NCBI RefSeq assembly: GCF_030551255.1 | Contig: NZ_CP130630.1 | Location: 4,445,501 to 4,509,500 of the forward strand | DNA length: 64,000 bases | Source: Streptomyces sp. NL15-2K | Lineage (GTDB): Bacteria; Actinomycetota; Actinomycetes; Streptomycetales; Streptomycetaceae | Reading direction: 5' to 3' | In this document: piece by piece, positions 44,001 through 54,242 of the stretch | Layout of the letters: every line of letters starts with the position of its first letter | Position numbering within the stretch: position 1 is the stretch's first letter | Made by a program: the position numbers and the translations under genes | Notes under the pieces: model-generated | What the model was told of the DNA's origin: nothing | Database searches by the model: none | What the model saw: only the letters and a program-made list of their open reading frames with translations

Positions 44001-46021
44001 CAGGTGGCGGCGAAGGCGTCCTGGAACCGCTCGCGCCCGTCGTCACCGAGGTAGTCGCCGCTCCCGCTCTTCGGCTGGGGCATCCGCAGCCCGAAGTCGT
44101 AGATCCAGGCCACACTGCGGTCGGAGCAGCGCAGCTCGTACGGCCGCTCGTCCATCACCTCGACGCCGAGGCGGTTGAGGACCGGCAGGACGGCCGACAG
44201 GGAGATGGAGTCGCCCTTGCGGTAGATCTTGAACCGGCGCTCCTCGGGAGCCGCGCCCACGGGCTCGTAGAGGCTCAGCGCGAAGTTCTTCTCCTCGGTG
44301 AGCTGTTCCACGTGGGCGAGGTCGGCGACCGCGGAGCGCGAGCTGTGGTCGGCCTTGTAGCCCTCGGGGAAGGCGTTGCCGTACCGGCGCAGCAGTTCCG
44401 CGGCCCGCTCCTCGCCGAACTCGGCGTTCAGCGCCTCCGCGAACCCGTCGGCCCACGACCGCGCCGCCTCCACCAGCCGCGCCTCGATGCGCTCCTTGTC
44501 GATGTCGGACAGCTGGGGCAGCTCGGTGCCCTGCGGGACGCGGACGACGAAGTGCAGCCGGGAGAGGATCGACTCGGTGTTCCAGGCGGTGAAGTCGACG
44601 CTGGTGCCGCCGAGTTCCTCCTTCAGGATGTCGATGATCCGCAGCCGTACGCTCGTGGTGTACCGGTCGCGGGGCAGGTAGACGAGGGCGGAGTAGTAGC
44701 GCCCGTACTCGTCCTGCCGCAGGTAGAGCCTGAGCCGCCGCCGCTCCTGGAGGTAGAGCACGGACGTGACGATGGTCTGCAACTCGTCGACGGGCGTCTG
44801 GAAGAGCTCGTCACGGGGATAGGTCTCGAGGATCTGCAGCAGATCCCGCCCGTCGTGACTGTTGGGCGAGAACCCGGCCCGCTCCAGCACGTCCTCGACC
44901 TTGCGCCGGATGACCGGCACGCGCCGCACGGACTCGGTGTACGCGGCGGACGAGAACAACCCGAGGAAGCGCCGCTCACCGACGACATTCCCGTCGGCGT
45001 CGAACTTCTTGACGCCGATGTAGTCCAGGTACGACGGCCGGTGCACGGTGGAGCGGCTGTTGGCCTTGGTCAGCACGAGCAGCTTGTGCTCGCGGGCCTT
45101 GGCGCGGGCGTCGGCGGGCAGCCGCTCGAAGGACGGGCTGACGGGGTGGCTCTCTTCGCCGGAGTGGTGCGGGTCGGAGCGCAGAATCCCCAGCCCGGTG
45201 CCGGGCACGGCGGCCAGCGAGTCGTCCTCCCGCAGCTGGTACTCCCGGAACCCGAGGAAGGTGAAGTGGTCGTCGGCGAGCCAGCGCAGCAGCTCGCGGG
45301 CCTCTTCGATCTCCATCTCGCGCAGGTCCGAGGCGATGGGCTCCTTGGGCAGTTCGTCGGCCATGCGCAGCGCCGCGTCCCGCATCTTCTCCCAGTCCTC
45401 GACCGCCTCACGGACGTCGGACAGGACGCGCAGCAGGTCGGCGGTGATCTGCTTCAGATCACCGCGGTCGGTCTCGCGGTCGATCTCGACATGGATCCAG
45501 GACTCGATGTGCGCGTCGTGCGACAGCTCACCCGTGGGCGGCGTGGTGAACACCTCGACGAGCTTGCCGGTGACATCGCGCCGGACGACGATCTGCGGAT
45601 GGATGACGACGTGAATGCCCCGCCCCTGCCGCGTGAGCTCGTTCGTCACGGAGTCGACGAGGAAGGGCATGTCATCGGTGACGACTTCCACCACGGAGTG
45701 GCTGCAGGTCCACCCGTTCTCTTCCACAGTGGGCGTGTGCACCCGCACGTTGGCCGTGCCCTGCGGGCGGTTCTCGGCCAGCCGGTAGTGCGAGAGTGCG
45801 GCTCCGAAGACGTCGACCGGGTCGCGGCCGGACAGGTCCTCCGGGGCGGTGTGCAGGTAGTAGCGCTGGAGGAACGACAGCACGGAGTCATGGTCCGGGG
45901 TCTCCGGGGTGCCCGCGCCCGTCGTCCCAGTCGGTAGATGCCCCCCGACCGGGCTGTTCTCAGCGACCCGGGCGGCCCTCTCGAGCAGCTCGGCCTTGGC
46001 TTCGTCCAGCTTGGTCTGCAT
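41081..46021 (-). CDS. gdh: NAD-dependent glutamate dehydrogenase, large (180 kDa) class
   Basis: A 1646-residue enzyme that converts glutamate to 2-oxoglutarate and ammonia with NAD. The size and the large N-terminal regulatory half mark the L-180 class first described in Streptomyces. The central catalytic block has a glycine- and lysine-rich site (VPVGAKGGFVAKQLPDP) and the sequence GIGDMSGDVFGNGMLL is typical of the class. A GAGGA ribosome site precedes ATG 46021. It is transcribed alone, with a hairpin terminator after it. Upstream are more than 1100 bp without a clear gene. Confidence 0.95.
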   Translation of the reverse strand: MQTKLDEAKAELLERAARVAENSPVGGHLPTGTTGAGTPETPDHDSVLSFLQRYYLHTAPEDLSGRDPVDVFGAALSHYRLAENRPQGTANVRVHTPTVEENGWTCSHSVVEVVTDDMPFLVDSVTNELTRQGRGIHVVIHPQIVVRRDVTGKLVEVFTTPPTGELSHDAHIESWIHVEIDRETDRGDLKQITADLLRVLSDVREAVEDWEKMRDAALRMADELPKEPIASDLREMEIEEARELLRWLADDHFTFLGFREYQLREDDSLAAVPGTGLGILRSDPHHSGEESHPVSPSFERLPADARAKAREHKLLVLTKANSRSTVHRPSYLDYIGVKKFDADGNVVGERRFLGLFSSAAYTESVRRVPVIRRKVEDVLERAGFSPNSHDGRDLLQILETYPRDELFQTPVDELQTIVTSVLYLQERRRLRLYLRQDEYGRYYSALVYLPRDRYTTSVRLRIIDILKEELGGTSVDFTAWNTESILSRLHFVVRVPQGTELPQLSDIDKERIEARLVEAARSWADGFAEALNAEFGEERAAELLRRYGNAFPEGYKADHSSRSAVADLAHVEQLTEEKNFALSLYEPVGAAPEERRFKIYRKGDSISLSAVLPVLNRLGVEVMDERPYELRCSDRSVAWIYDFGLRMPQPKSGSGDYLGDDGRERFQDAFAATWTGQAENDGFNALVLSAGLHWRQAMVLRAYAKYLRQAGSTFSQDYMEDTLRNNVHTTRLLVSLFEARMSPDRQRAGLELTDALMEELDAALDQVASLDEDRILRSFLTVIKATLRTNFFQEAAGGKRHEYVSMKFDPQMIPDLPAPRPAYEIWVYSPRVEGVHLRFGKVARGGLRWSDRREDFRTEILGLVKAQMVKNTVIVPVGAKGGFVAKQLPDPAVDRDAWMAEGIRSYKTFISALLDITDNMVAGQVVPPADVVRHDEDDTYLVVAADKGTATFSDIANQVAETYNFWLGDAFASGGSAGYDHKGMGITARGAWESVKRHFRELGVNTQAEDFTVVGIGDMSGDVFGNGMLLSEHIRLVAAFDHRHIFIDPKPDAATSYAERRRVFELPRSSWADYDTELISTGGGVFPRSAKAIQVNAHIRQALGIEGKVSKMTPAELMKAILKAPVDLLWNGGIGTYVKASTETHADVGDKANDAIRVDGADLRVKVVGEGGNLGLTQLGRIEFALNGGKINTDAIDNSAGVDTSDHEVNIKILLNGLVADGDMTVKQRNKLLAEMTDEVGHLVLRNNYAQNTAIANALAQSKDMLHAQQRFMKHLVREGHLNRALEFLPTDRQIRERLSQGQGLTSPETAVLLAYTKITVAEELLHTSLPDDPYLRALLHAYFPSALREQFAERIDAHPLRREITTTVLVNDTVNTGGTTYLHRLREETGASLEEIVRAQTAARAIFRSGVVWDGVEALDNQVEAAVLTRIRLHSRRLVERGTRWLLNNRPQPLQLAETVDFFGERVEQVWTQLPKLLKGADLEWYQKIYDELTGAGVPDELATRVSGFSSAFPTLDIVSVGDRMGREPLDVAEVYYDLADRLRITQLMERIIELPRADRWQSMARASIREDLYAAHSAVTADVLAAGNGTSTPEQRFKAWEEKNAAILGRARTTLEEIQGSETFDLANLSVAMRTMRTLLRSHS

Positions 46022-46585
46022 TGTCCTCTGGCTCCTGTCGCGCGCCGTTGCGTGACGTAGAAGGAAGTACGGTCTCTTCCCCTCCGACGTAACGCCGCGA
46101 CGCGGGGTGTCCGGTCTGCTTCGACGCTATGCCGCAAGGTGAGATGAGCGGGGGGATATCAGCCATTCTCGACACGCCCGACGGGTGTGACGCTGCTCTC
46201 TGCGCCGCCGGTCGGGCTGTACACGGCGGCGTCCTCGGGACCTCTACGCCCCCATCCCGCCCGCGAAGACCAGCGACCGCCACCCGGTCACGGATGTCGT
46301 CCGTGCTCCCCGGGCGCAGGGCAGGGGCAAGAACGCCCCCGCGAACTATCGCGCTGATCACGCCACCAAGGCTATCGCTCCTTACAGGGGGCCCGTCATG
46401 AGCCGTATGTGTACAAAACTGGGGGTGGGACTTTGACAGTCTGCACATGGGCGGGGGGTGGCTGGGCGTGCGGGTCCGCGTCATTCGACGCGGCGAGCGT
46501 GGGCACGCGGAGCCTGCCCGGCCGCGCCTCAGGGTGCCGGGACGGTCAAGAGGACGCAGCACACAGGCGAACGCCGCTCGCATCT
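46022..46585. other. gdh upstream region, no supported gene
   Basis: This 564-bp stretch precedes gdh on the minus strand. It should hold the gdh promoter and a long leader. A mini-ORF of five codons (ATG at 46399, minus) is followed by AAGGAG, and a longer minus-strand frame continues toward gdh, but neither has convincing protein-like composition. I see no hairpin strong enough to name a riboswitch. Confidence 0.4.
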
Positions 46586-46904
46586 CAGCCGTCCGGCGTC
46601 TGAATACGAGCCCTGCCATCCCAACCCCACCCACCGCAGGGGTCACACCTCCCAGCGCCGACCAGCTGAACTCAGCCCGTCCAGCAGTCCGGCATATGAA
46701 TACGAGCCCTGCCATCCCAACCCCACCCACCCGCACGGGCCACACCTCTCAGCGCCGACCAGCTGAACTCAGCCCGTCCGACATACGAATACGAGCCCTC
46801 TCAACGCCGACCAGCAGTACTCAGCCCGCCCGGCATACGAATACGAGCCCTCTCAACGCCGACCAGCAGTACTCAGCCCGCCCGGCGTTTGAGGACGAGG
46901 CCCT
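46586..46904. repeat. Five-unit imperfect tandem repeat (CAGCCCGTCCGGC type)
   Basis: Units start at 46586, 46673, 46770, 46822 and 46874. Each begins with a CAGCCCG(T/C)CCGGC-like motif, followed by an AATACGAGCCCT block and, in units 1-4, an (A/C)GCGCCGACCAGC or ACGCCGACCAGC block. The two 52-bp units are almost identical and the first two carry extra spacer. The motif plus GTTTGAGGACGAG in the last unit is a repeat that I recognise as frequent in Streptomyces intergenic DNA. Confidence 0.85.
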
Positions 46905-46922
46905 TCAGGCCGAAGCGGGGGT

Positions 46923-47036
46923 CTGGGGGCGGCGCCCCCAGTGGGGTGCAGGGGCGAAGCCCCGCCAGGGCCACACGGCGCCGCCCAGCAGGTCCAGGGG
47001 CGCAGCCCCTGGCGGGGTTGAAGGGGCGGAGCCCCT
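46923..47036. repeat. Cluster of four GC-rich hairpins
   Basis: Four stem-loops with trinucleotide loops follow one another: 46923-46941 (CTGGGGGC stem), 46951-46963 (GGGGC), 46994-47012 (CCAGGGGC) and 47022-47036 (AGGGGC). They abut the tandem repeat array and lie about 150 bp before the PfpI-like gene. They could be a transcription barrier or a mobile repeat; the function is unknown. Confidence 0.85.
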
Positions 47037-47188
47037 GGGGATGGGACGGGTAGGGGCGGCGGGGGCGAGAAACCCCGACCCGGCACCAGCCCACAGCACC
47101 CCGGCCGACCACCCCCCTTGGCAATCCCACCCCCAAGGTGCACGTTGCCCGTACACGGCCCACGCCCACCCGAGAGGAGCCACCCGCC

Positions 47189-47755
47189 ATGCCAGCGAAA
47201 ATCCTCATCGTCACCGGCGACGCAGCAGAGTCACTGGAGGTCCTGTACCCCTACCAGCGCCTCCGCGAAGAGGGCTACGACGTCCACATCGCGGCCCCCA
47301 CCCGCAAAACCCTCCGTTTCGTCGTCCATGACTTCGAACCCGGCTTCGACACCTACACCGAAAAGCCCGGCTACACCTGGCCCGCCGACCTGGCCTTCGC
47401 CGAGGTCGACCCCGGCGAGTACGCCGCCCTGGTCATCCCCGGCGGCCGCGCCCCCGAATACCTCCGCAACGACCCAGAACTCCGCAAGATCCTGAAGTCC
47501 TTCTTCGACGCCGACAAACCCGTCGCCCAGATCTGTCACGGCCCCCTGCTCACCGCCGCGATCGACAGCCTCCGCGGCCGCCGCGTCACGGCGTACCCCG
47601 CCCTGGAACTGGACATGCAGGCCGCCGGCGCCACCTTCCAGGACGCCGAGACGGTGGTCGACGGCACCCTGGTCTCCGCCCGCGCCTGGCCGGACCACTC
47701 CCGCTGGATGCGCGAGTTCCTGACGGTGCTGCGCGCAAAGGCCCCGGCGATCTGA
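47189..47755 (+). CDS. DJ-1/PfpI-family protein
   Basis: A 188-residue protein of the class I glutamine-amidotransferase-like fold. The nucleophile elbow QICHGP places Cys116, and the family strand LVIPGGRAPEYL precedes it. Family members act as peptidases, glyoxalase-like deglycases or chaperones, and sequence alone does not decide. AGAGGAG lies 9 bases before ATG 47189; an in-frame GTG at 47138 has no ribosome site. It stands alone, convergent with the HAD phosphatase gene. Confidence 0.88.
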   Translation: MPAKILIVTGDAAESLEVLYPYQRLREEGYDVHIAAPTRKTLRFVVHDFEPGFDTYTEKPGYTWPADLAFAEVDPGEYAALVIPGGRAPEYLRNDPELRKILKSFFDADKPVAQICHGPLLTAAIDSLRGRRVTAYPALELDMQAAGATFQDAETVVDGTLVSARAWPDHSRWMREFLTVLRAKAPAI

Positions 47756-47935
47756 CGCCACCGAGCCTTTCGCGGTTCGCAGGTGACATCAGGGGGACAT
47801 CAGAAGGCCCCTCTGATCCTGGGCAGAAGCACGGCTGCGGAGTCCGGGGCAACCGGGGGCAACCGGGGCAACGGGGCAACCAACCCCGCCACCCCACGCC
47901 CAGTCCTGCCGCAGAGACAGCACCGGCGCGAAAAC

Positions 47936-48601
47936 CTACGCCGCCAACCGCTCCGCCTCCACAACCGCCTCCGCCAACGTATCCACCACAGGCACCCCGA
48001 CCTCCTCCAGACTGGCCCGGCTGTGCGACCCCCCGGTGTACAGCACAGCCCGCGCCCCCACATGCAACGCCGCCACCGCATCATCCGCGGCGTCCCCGAT
48101 CACCACCGTACGAGCCGGGTCCACTCCCGCGAGCGCACCAAGATGCCGCACCATGTGCTGGGCCTTGCTCCCCCCGGACGGCCCGACCCGCCCGTCGACT
48201 CTCAGGAAGTGCGGCTCGATCCCGAACCCCCGCACCAACGGGACGAGTTCCTCATGGACGTACATGCTGAGCAGGGACTGGCTGCGCCCGGCGGACCGCC
48301 ACTCCACGAGCAGCTCCGCCACACCCTCCGTAAGGCTGCACCGCACCCGGTGCTCGGCGTAGTACCGATGGAAGGTCTCGTCCATGATCTCCCACTCGGC
48401 GTCGGTCGGCAGCCGCCCCATCAGCCGCTCGTAGAACTTCGGCACCGGCACGCAGTACAGCGCCCGGTACTGCTCGATCGTGATCGGCTCCAGCCCCAGC
48501 TCGGCGAAAGCCGCGTTCGTCGCCCCGATGATCGCGTCATTGTCGTGGAACAGCGTCCCGTTCCAGTCCCACACAATGTGCGCGTCTGTCTGCTTCCCCA
48601 T
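47936..48601 (-). CDS. HAD-superfamily hydrolase, phosphoglycolate-phosphatase-like
   Basis: A 221-residue HAD phosphatase. Motif I is D12-W-N14-G-T, so the second acidic residue of the usual DxD is Asn, as in some PGP-like groups (WDWNGTL). Motif II is the LLSMY region after the cap, the motif III lysine is in GGSKAQHM and motif IV is VVIGDAADDAVAA. ATG 48601 is preferred because it places motif I near the N-terminus. A four-copy tandem repeat lies upstream, followed by the DUF6912-like gene on the same strand. Confidence 0.86.
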   Translation of the reverse strand: MGKQTDAHIVWDWNGTLFHDNDAIIGATNAAFAELGLEPITIEQYRALYCVPVPKFYERLMGRLPTDAEWEIMDETFHRYYAEHRVRCSLTEGVAELLVEWRSAGRSQSLLSMYVHEELVPLVRGFGIEPHFLRVDGRVGPSGGSKAQHMVRHLGALAGVDPARTVVIGDAADDAVAALHVGARAVLYTGGSHSRASLEEVGVPVVDTLAEAVVEAERLAA

Positions 48602-48668
48602 GCCAAAAACGTACCCGCCACCACTGACAATCATGAGACCCACAGGTCAAAGCGACGCTGAAGCAACT

Positions 48669-48746
48669 GTGAACCACCGAAGCAACCGTGAACCGCCGAA
48701 ACAAGACGTGAACCGCCGAAACAAGACGTGATCCGCCGAAGCAACC
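48669..48746. repeat. 19/20-bp tandem repeat, four copies
   Basis: Units GTGAACCGCCGAAACAAGAC and variants occur at 48669, 48688, 48708 and 48728, and a fifth partial unit follows. The two middle copies are identical. They fill the gap between the DUF6912-like gene and the HAD phosphatase gene. Confidence 0.95.
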
Positions 48747-48756
48747 GTGAACCCGC

Positions 48757-49272
48757 TCAGTCCCCGAGCCCCACCAGATTCGGAATCTCCTGCGTCGCGA
48801 ACCACAGCAGCTCGTGGTCCTCGGCCCCGTCCACGACGAACTGCGCGTCGTCGTCCCCACCGTCCGCCGCGGCCAAGGCTTCCGCCGCCGCGGCCACGTC
48901 CGCCTCCGCGTCACCCGAGTCGACGTGCACGGAGGCAGCCTTGGCCAGCGCCACGCTCCCCGCGACCCGCACCTCGCCGAGTGCCGCCGGATCGAGCGCC
49001 CGGTCAGGATCGGCGGTCGCCGCCCCGTCGGGCACATCCACGGCGACCACGACCCGGCGCCGCACCGCTGCGGGGTCCGCCGCCAGCAGCCGCAGCGAGG
49101 CCAGCGCGGCCCGGTTCAGTGCCGCGTACTCCAGCTCCTCGATGTCATCGGAGAGGTACCACTCGCGCAACGCGGGCGTGACGGCGTACGCGACGAACGG
49201 CTCGCGCCCCAGCTCTCCCGCCTTGTACGCCTCGGCGAGACCGGGAAGGGTCAGGGGGACGTAGACGCGCAT
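48757..49272 (-). CDS. Hypothetical protein, DUF6912-like
   Basis: A 171-residue protein of unknown function, conserved in actinobacteria near secA. It starts MRVYVPLTLPGLAEAYKAGE and has an acidic Asp/Ala-rich C-terminal half (DGGDDDAQFVVDGAEDHELLW). No catalytic motif is apparent. It probably heads a small transcript with the HAD phosphatase gene 155 bp downstream, although a repeat array separates them. Confidence 0.7.
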   Translation of the reverse strand: MRVYVPLTLPGLAEAYKAGELGREPFVAYAVTPALREWYLSDDIEELEYAALNRAALASLRLLAADPAAVRRRVVVAVDVPDGAATADPDRALDPAALGEVRVAGSVALAKAASVHVDSGDAEADVAAAAEALAAADGGDDDAQFVVDGAEDHELLWFATQEIPNLVGLGD

Positions 49273-49598
49273 GGCTGGCCGCTTTCGGTCGGAGACTCCT
49301 CACACCCCTCGCGGAGGGTGTACGGCACCTCCCGCAGGGCCTTCAGGATACGTGCGCCGCGTCCCCTTTCGAGTCCCTGCCCGCACCACCTCAGGCGTTC
49401 ACCCACGTCCCGGAATTCACCCGGCACGCCCCCGCCACCACGGACTTTCACCTCTCCCAATCACCCGGATAGGTGAACTCGCCAGCGACCCCGACCCGCA
49501 CCTCCCCCACCTTGCCGTCATGGTCCGCAACCCCGTACAAGATCCCCAACCACGAAGTTACCGCCCGGTATCACCCGGGCCGATCGAGCGGGGACACC
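49273..49598. other. Divergent promoter gap
   Basis: The 326 bp separate the DUF6912-like gene (minus) from the Rv3235-like gene (plus). I see no gene, repeat or strong hairpin, only a short CCCGGTATCACCCGGG-like stem near 49566. Promoters for both directions are expected here. Confidence 0.5.
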
Positions 49599-50339
49599 AT
49601 GCACAAGGTCATGACCAGGGCAAACCACCACTCCGGCACCCGCCCGCCGAGCCGCCGCGACTCCCGCCGCCCCGGCGCCACACCACCCCGTACGCCGGGC
49701 GGTGGCACCGTCCGCACCACGGCCCCCGGCGGCCGTCCACCGGGCTCACCGGGCGCCGGCGGTACGTCCGCCCGCACCAGGCCCGCCGACACCCGCCCCC
49801 AGACGGCCTCCCGCACGCCCAGGACCACGCCCACCACCAAGACCCCCACCGCGACCACGACGCCGTCCAGGGCCACCGCTGCCGCGACCACGATGCCGAC
49901 GTCGACGCCAACGAGGGCCACTGGCACCGCCCCCGCCCCGGCGGCCCCCGCCACCCCCACAGTCCCCACCCAGATCCTCCGCAGCCCGCTCCCCCAACCC
50001 CGCCCCACCGACGTCTTCGCCGACCGCCTCCTCGCGGTCCTGAGCGGCCAACGCCCCGTCCACTGCATGCTCCGGCACACCGCGGGCCGCGCCTACGACG
50101 AGCTGGCCTGGCTCGCCGAACGCGGCTCCCTGCGCCCCACCCGCGGCATCCTCCCCGTCGTCCGCGACATCGGCTACGACATTCCCCGCCCCGGCGCCAT
50201 CGAGGCCTTCGCCCGCATCGGCGCCGGCGACCAGCTGCGCGCGATGGCGTTCCGCCTGGAACGGGGCCAGGACCTGCGCTGGCGCTGCACCGCGGTGGAA
50301 CTGGGCGGCCCGCGCCCGCCCCGCACGGACGACGCCTGA
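49599..50339 (+). CDS. Rv3235-family protein
   Basis: A 246-residue protein. The first half is low-complexity Pro/Thr/Ala/Arg and probably disordered. The second half (from DVFADRLLAVLSGQRPVHCM) is the conserved domain seen in actinobacterial proteins annotated as Rv3235 family, encoded next to secA in mycobacteria and streptomycetes. Its role is unknown; linkage to secA suggests an envelope or secretion context. GCGGGGA precedes ATG 49599. A strong hairpin follows the stop. Confidence 0.8.
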   Translation: MHKVMTRANHHSGTRPPSRRDSRRPGATPPRTPGGGTVRTTAPGGRPPGSPGAGGTSARTRPADTRPQTASRTPRTTPTTKTPTATTTPSRATAAATTMPTSTPTRATGTAPAPAAPATPTVPTQILRSPLPQPRPTDVFADRLLAVLSGQRPVHCMLRHTAGRAYDELAWLAERGSLRPTRGILPVVRDIGYDIPRPGAIEAFARIGAGDQLRAMAFRLERGQDLRWRCTAVELGGPRPPRTDDA

Positions 50340-50352
50340 CCGACGGAACGCC

Positions 50353-50388
50353 GAAGGGCCGGGCACCCTCGGGTGACCCGGCCCCTTC
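50353..50388. terminator. Hairpin between convergent Rv3235-like and secA genes
   Basis: GAAGGGCCGGG pairs with CCCGGCCCCTTC (one bulge), 13 bp after the Rv3235-like stop. It could terminate both converging transcripts. Confidence 0.75.
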
Positions 50389-50451
50389 AACACTCAGCCC
50401 TGCAAACGATTCAGTCCTGCAGACAACTCAGTCCTACAGACCACTCGGCCC

Positions 50452-50508
50452 CGCATAGCCGCTACGGCGCCGCATAGCCGCTACGGCACCGCATAGCCGC
50501 TACGGCAC
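50452..50508. repeat. 19-bp tandem repeat, 3 copies, beside secA
   Basis: The unit CGCATAGCCGCTACGGC plus two bases occurs three times (50452, 50471, 50490), with one base change in the first copy. It lies 11 bp downstream of the secA stop. Confidence 0.95.
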
Positions 50509-50519
50509 CACAGGCACCG

Positions 50520-53327
<2,808 letters not shown>

Positions 53328-53594
53328 GGGGGTTGGTCTCCTTGCCGGTCGGGCCTGGGACGGTCGGTTTCCATTGGACTACTGCGCAACGGCCATCGTA
53401 TGCGAGGACCCCGCCACGCCGGGAGGCCTGCCACGACGGCGACCGTCCACTGCTTCACATCTCTTCAATGGGGACAACGTCCGGGGCCCGCGGATGGTGC
53501 CGCGCGGCGCCGACGAATCACGCGAATTGTGATCACCCGCTTACACAGAGCAAAAACATGGCGCCTTTGTCGCTCTCCCGAGCAGAATCGCCCG

Positions 53595-54167
53595 ATGGAC
53601 CCCGTCACGCTCACCACCGACCGCCTCCTGCTGCGCACGGTCGGCCCGCAGGACACCGACGCCGTGTACGCGGCCGCCCAGGACCCCGACATCCAACGCT
53701 GGACGTCGATCCCCTCGCCCTACCTCCCCGAACACGCCGAGAGCTTCACGGAACAACTGGTCCCCGACGGCTGGGCGAGCGGTTCGTCGCTCACCTGGGG
53801 CATCTTCCTGCCCCGAGGGGAAGACCTGGCGGGCATGCTCAGCCTCGGCATGCGCTCTCCCGGCACGTTCGAGATCGGCTTCTGGTGCGGCAAGGACCAC
53901 CGCGGCAACGGCTACATCACCGAGGCCGCCCGCGCCACGTCCCGCTGGGCCTTCACCCACCTGTCGGTGGACCGAGTGGAATGGCGCGCCGAGATCGGCA
54001 ACAAGCCCTCCCGCGCGGTGGCGGAACGCGCCGGCTTCACCCTCGAGGGCGTCCTGCGCTCCGCGCTCATCCACCAGGGCGTACGCCGGGACTGCTGGAT
54101 GGGTTCGCTCCTGCCCTCGGATCTGGGCCTGCCGTCGACGGCGCCCTATCTGCCGGCCCGCTCCTGA
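53595..54167 (+). CDS. GNAT N-acetyltransferase (RimJ/RimL-like)
   Basis: A 190-residue acetyltransferase. The start TTDRLLLRTVGPQD is typical of the RimJ/RimL/YjcK group, and the acetyl-CoA loop is in KDHRGNGYITEA. The later NKPSRAVAERAGF block fits family helix 4. The substrate is unknown; members acetylate ribosomal proteins or small molecules. It is divergent from secA (267-bp gap) and lies 75 bp before the winged-helix protein on the same strand. Confidence 0.87.
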   Translation: MDPVTLTTDRLLLRTVGPQDTDAVYAAAQDPDIQRWTSIPSPYLPEHAESFTEQLVPDGWASGSSLTWGIFLPRGEDLAGMLSLGMRSPGTFEIGFWCGKDHRGNGYITEAARATSRWAFTHLSVDRVEWRAEIGNKPSRAVAERAGFTLEGVLRSALIHQGVRRDCWMGSLLPSDLGLPSTAPYLPARS

Positions 54168-54242
54168 CCGCCGCAGCGCACACCCGCGACGAATCCCCAG
54201 CCCACGCCCCGTTGTCAGACCCACCCCCTATCGTGCGGACCC

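Noticed and set aside
41087..45937. A 1616-codon open frame antisense to gdh
   Set aside because: High GC keeps the opposite strand open. It has no ribosome site or recognisable family, while gdh on the other strand is unmistakable.
46129..46401. A 90-codon plus-strand ORF upstream of gdh
   Set aside because: Low-complexity Arg/Pro/Thr content and no family resemblance; probably chance.
46586..46904. Possible CRISPR array
   Set aside because: Units are imperfect, lack uniform repeat length and have related rather than unique spacers; no cas genes are near.
48669..48746. Possible CRISPR array
   Set aside because: The units are contiguous tandem copies of about 20 bp with no spacers.
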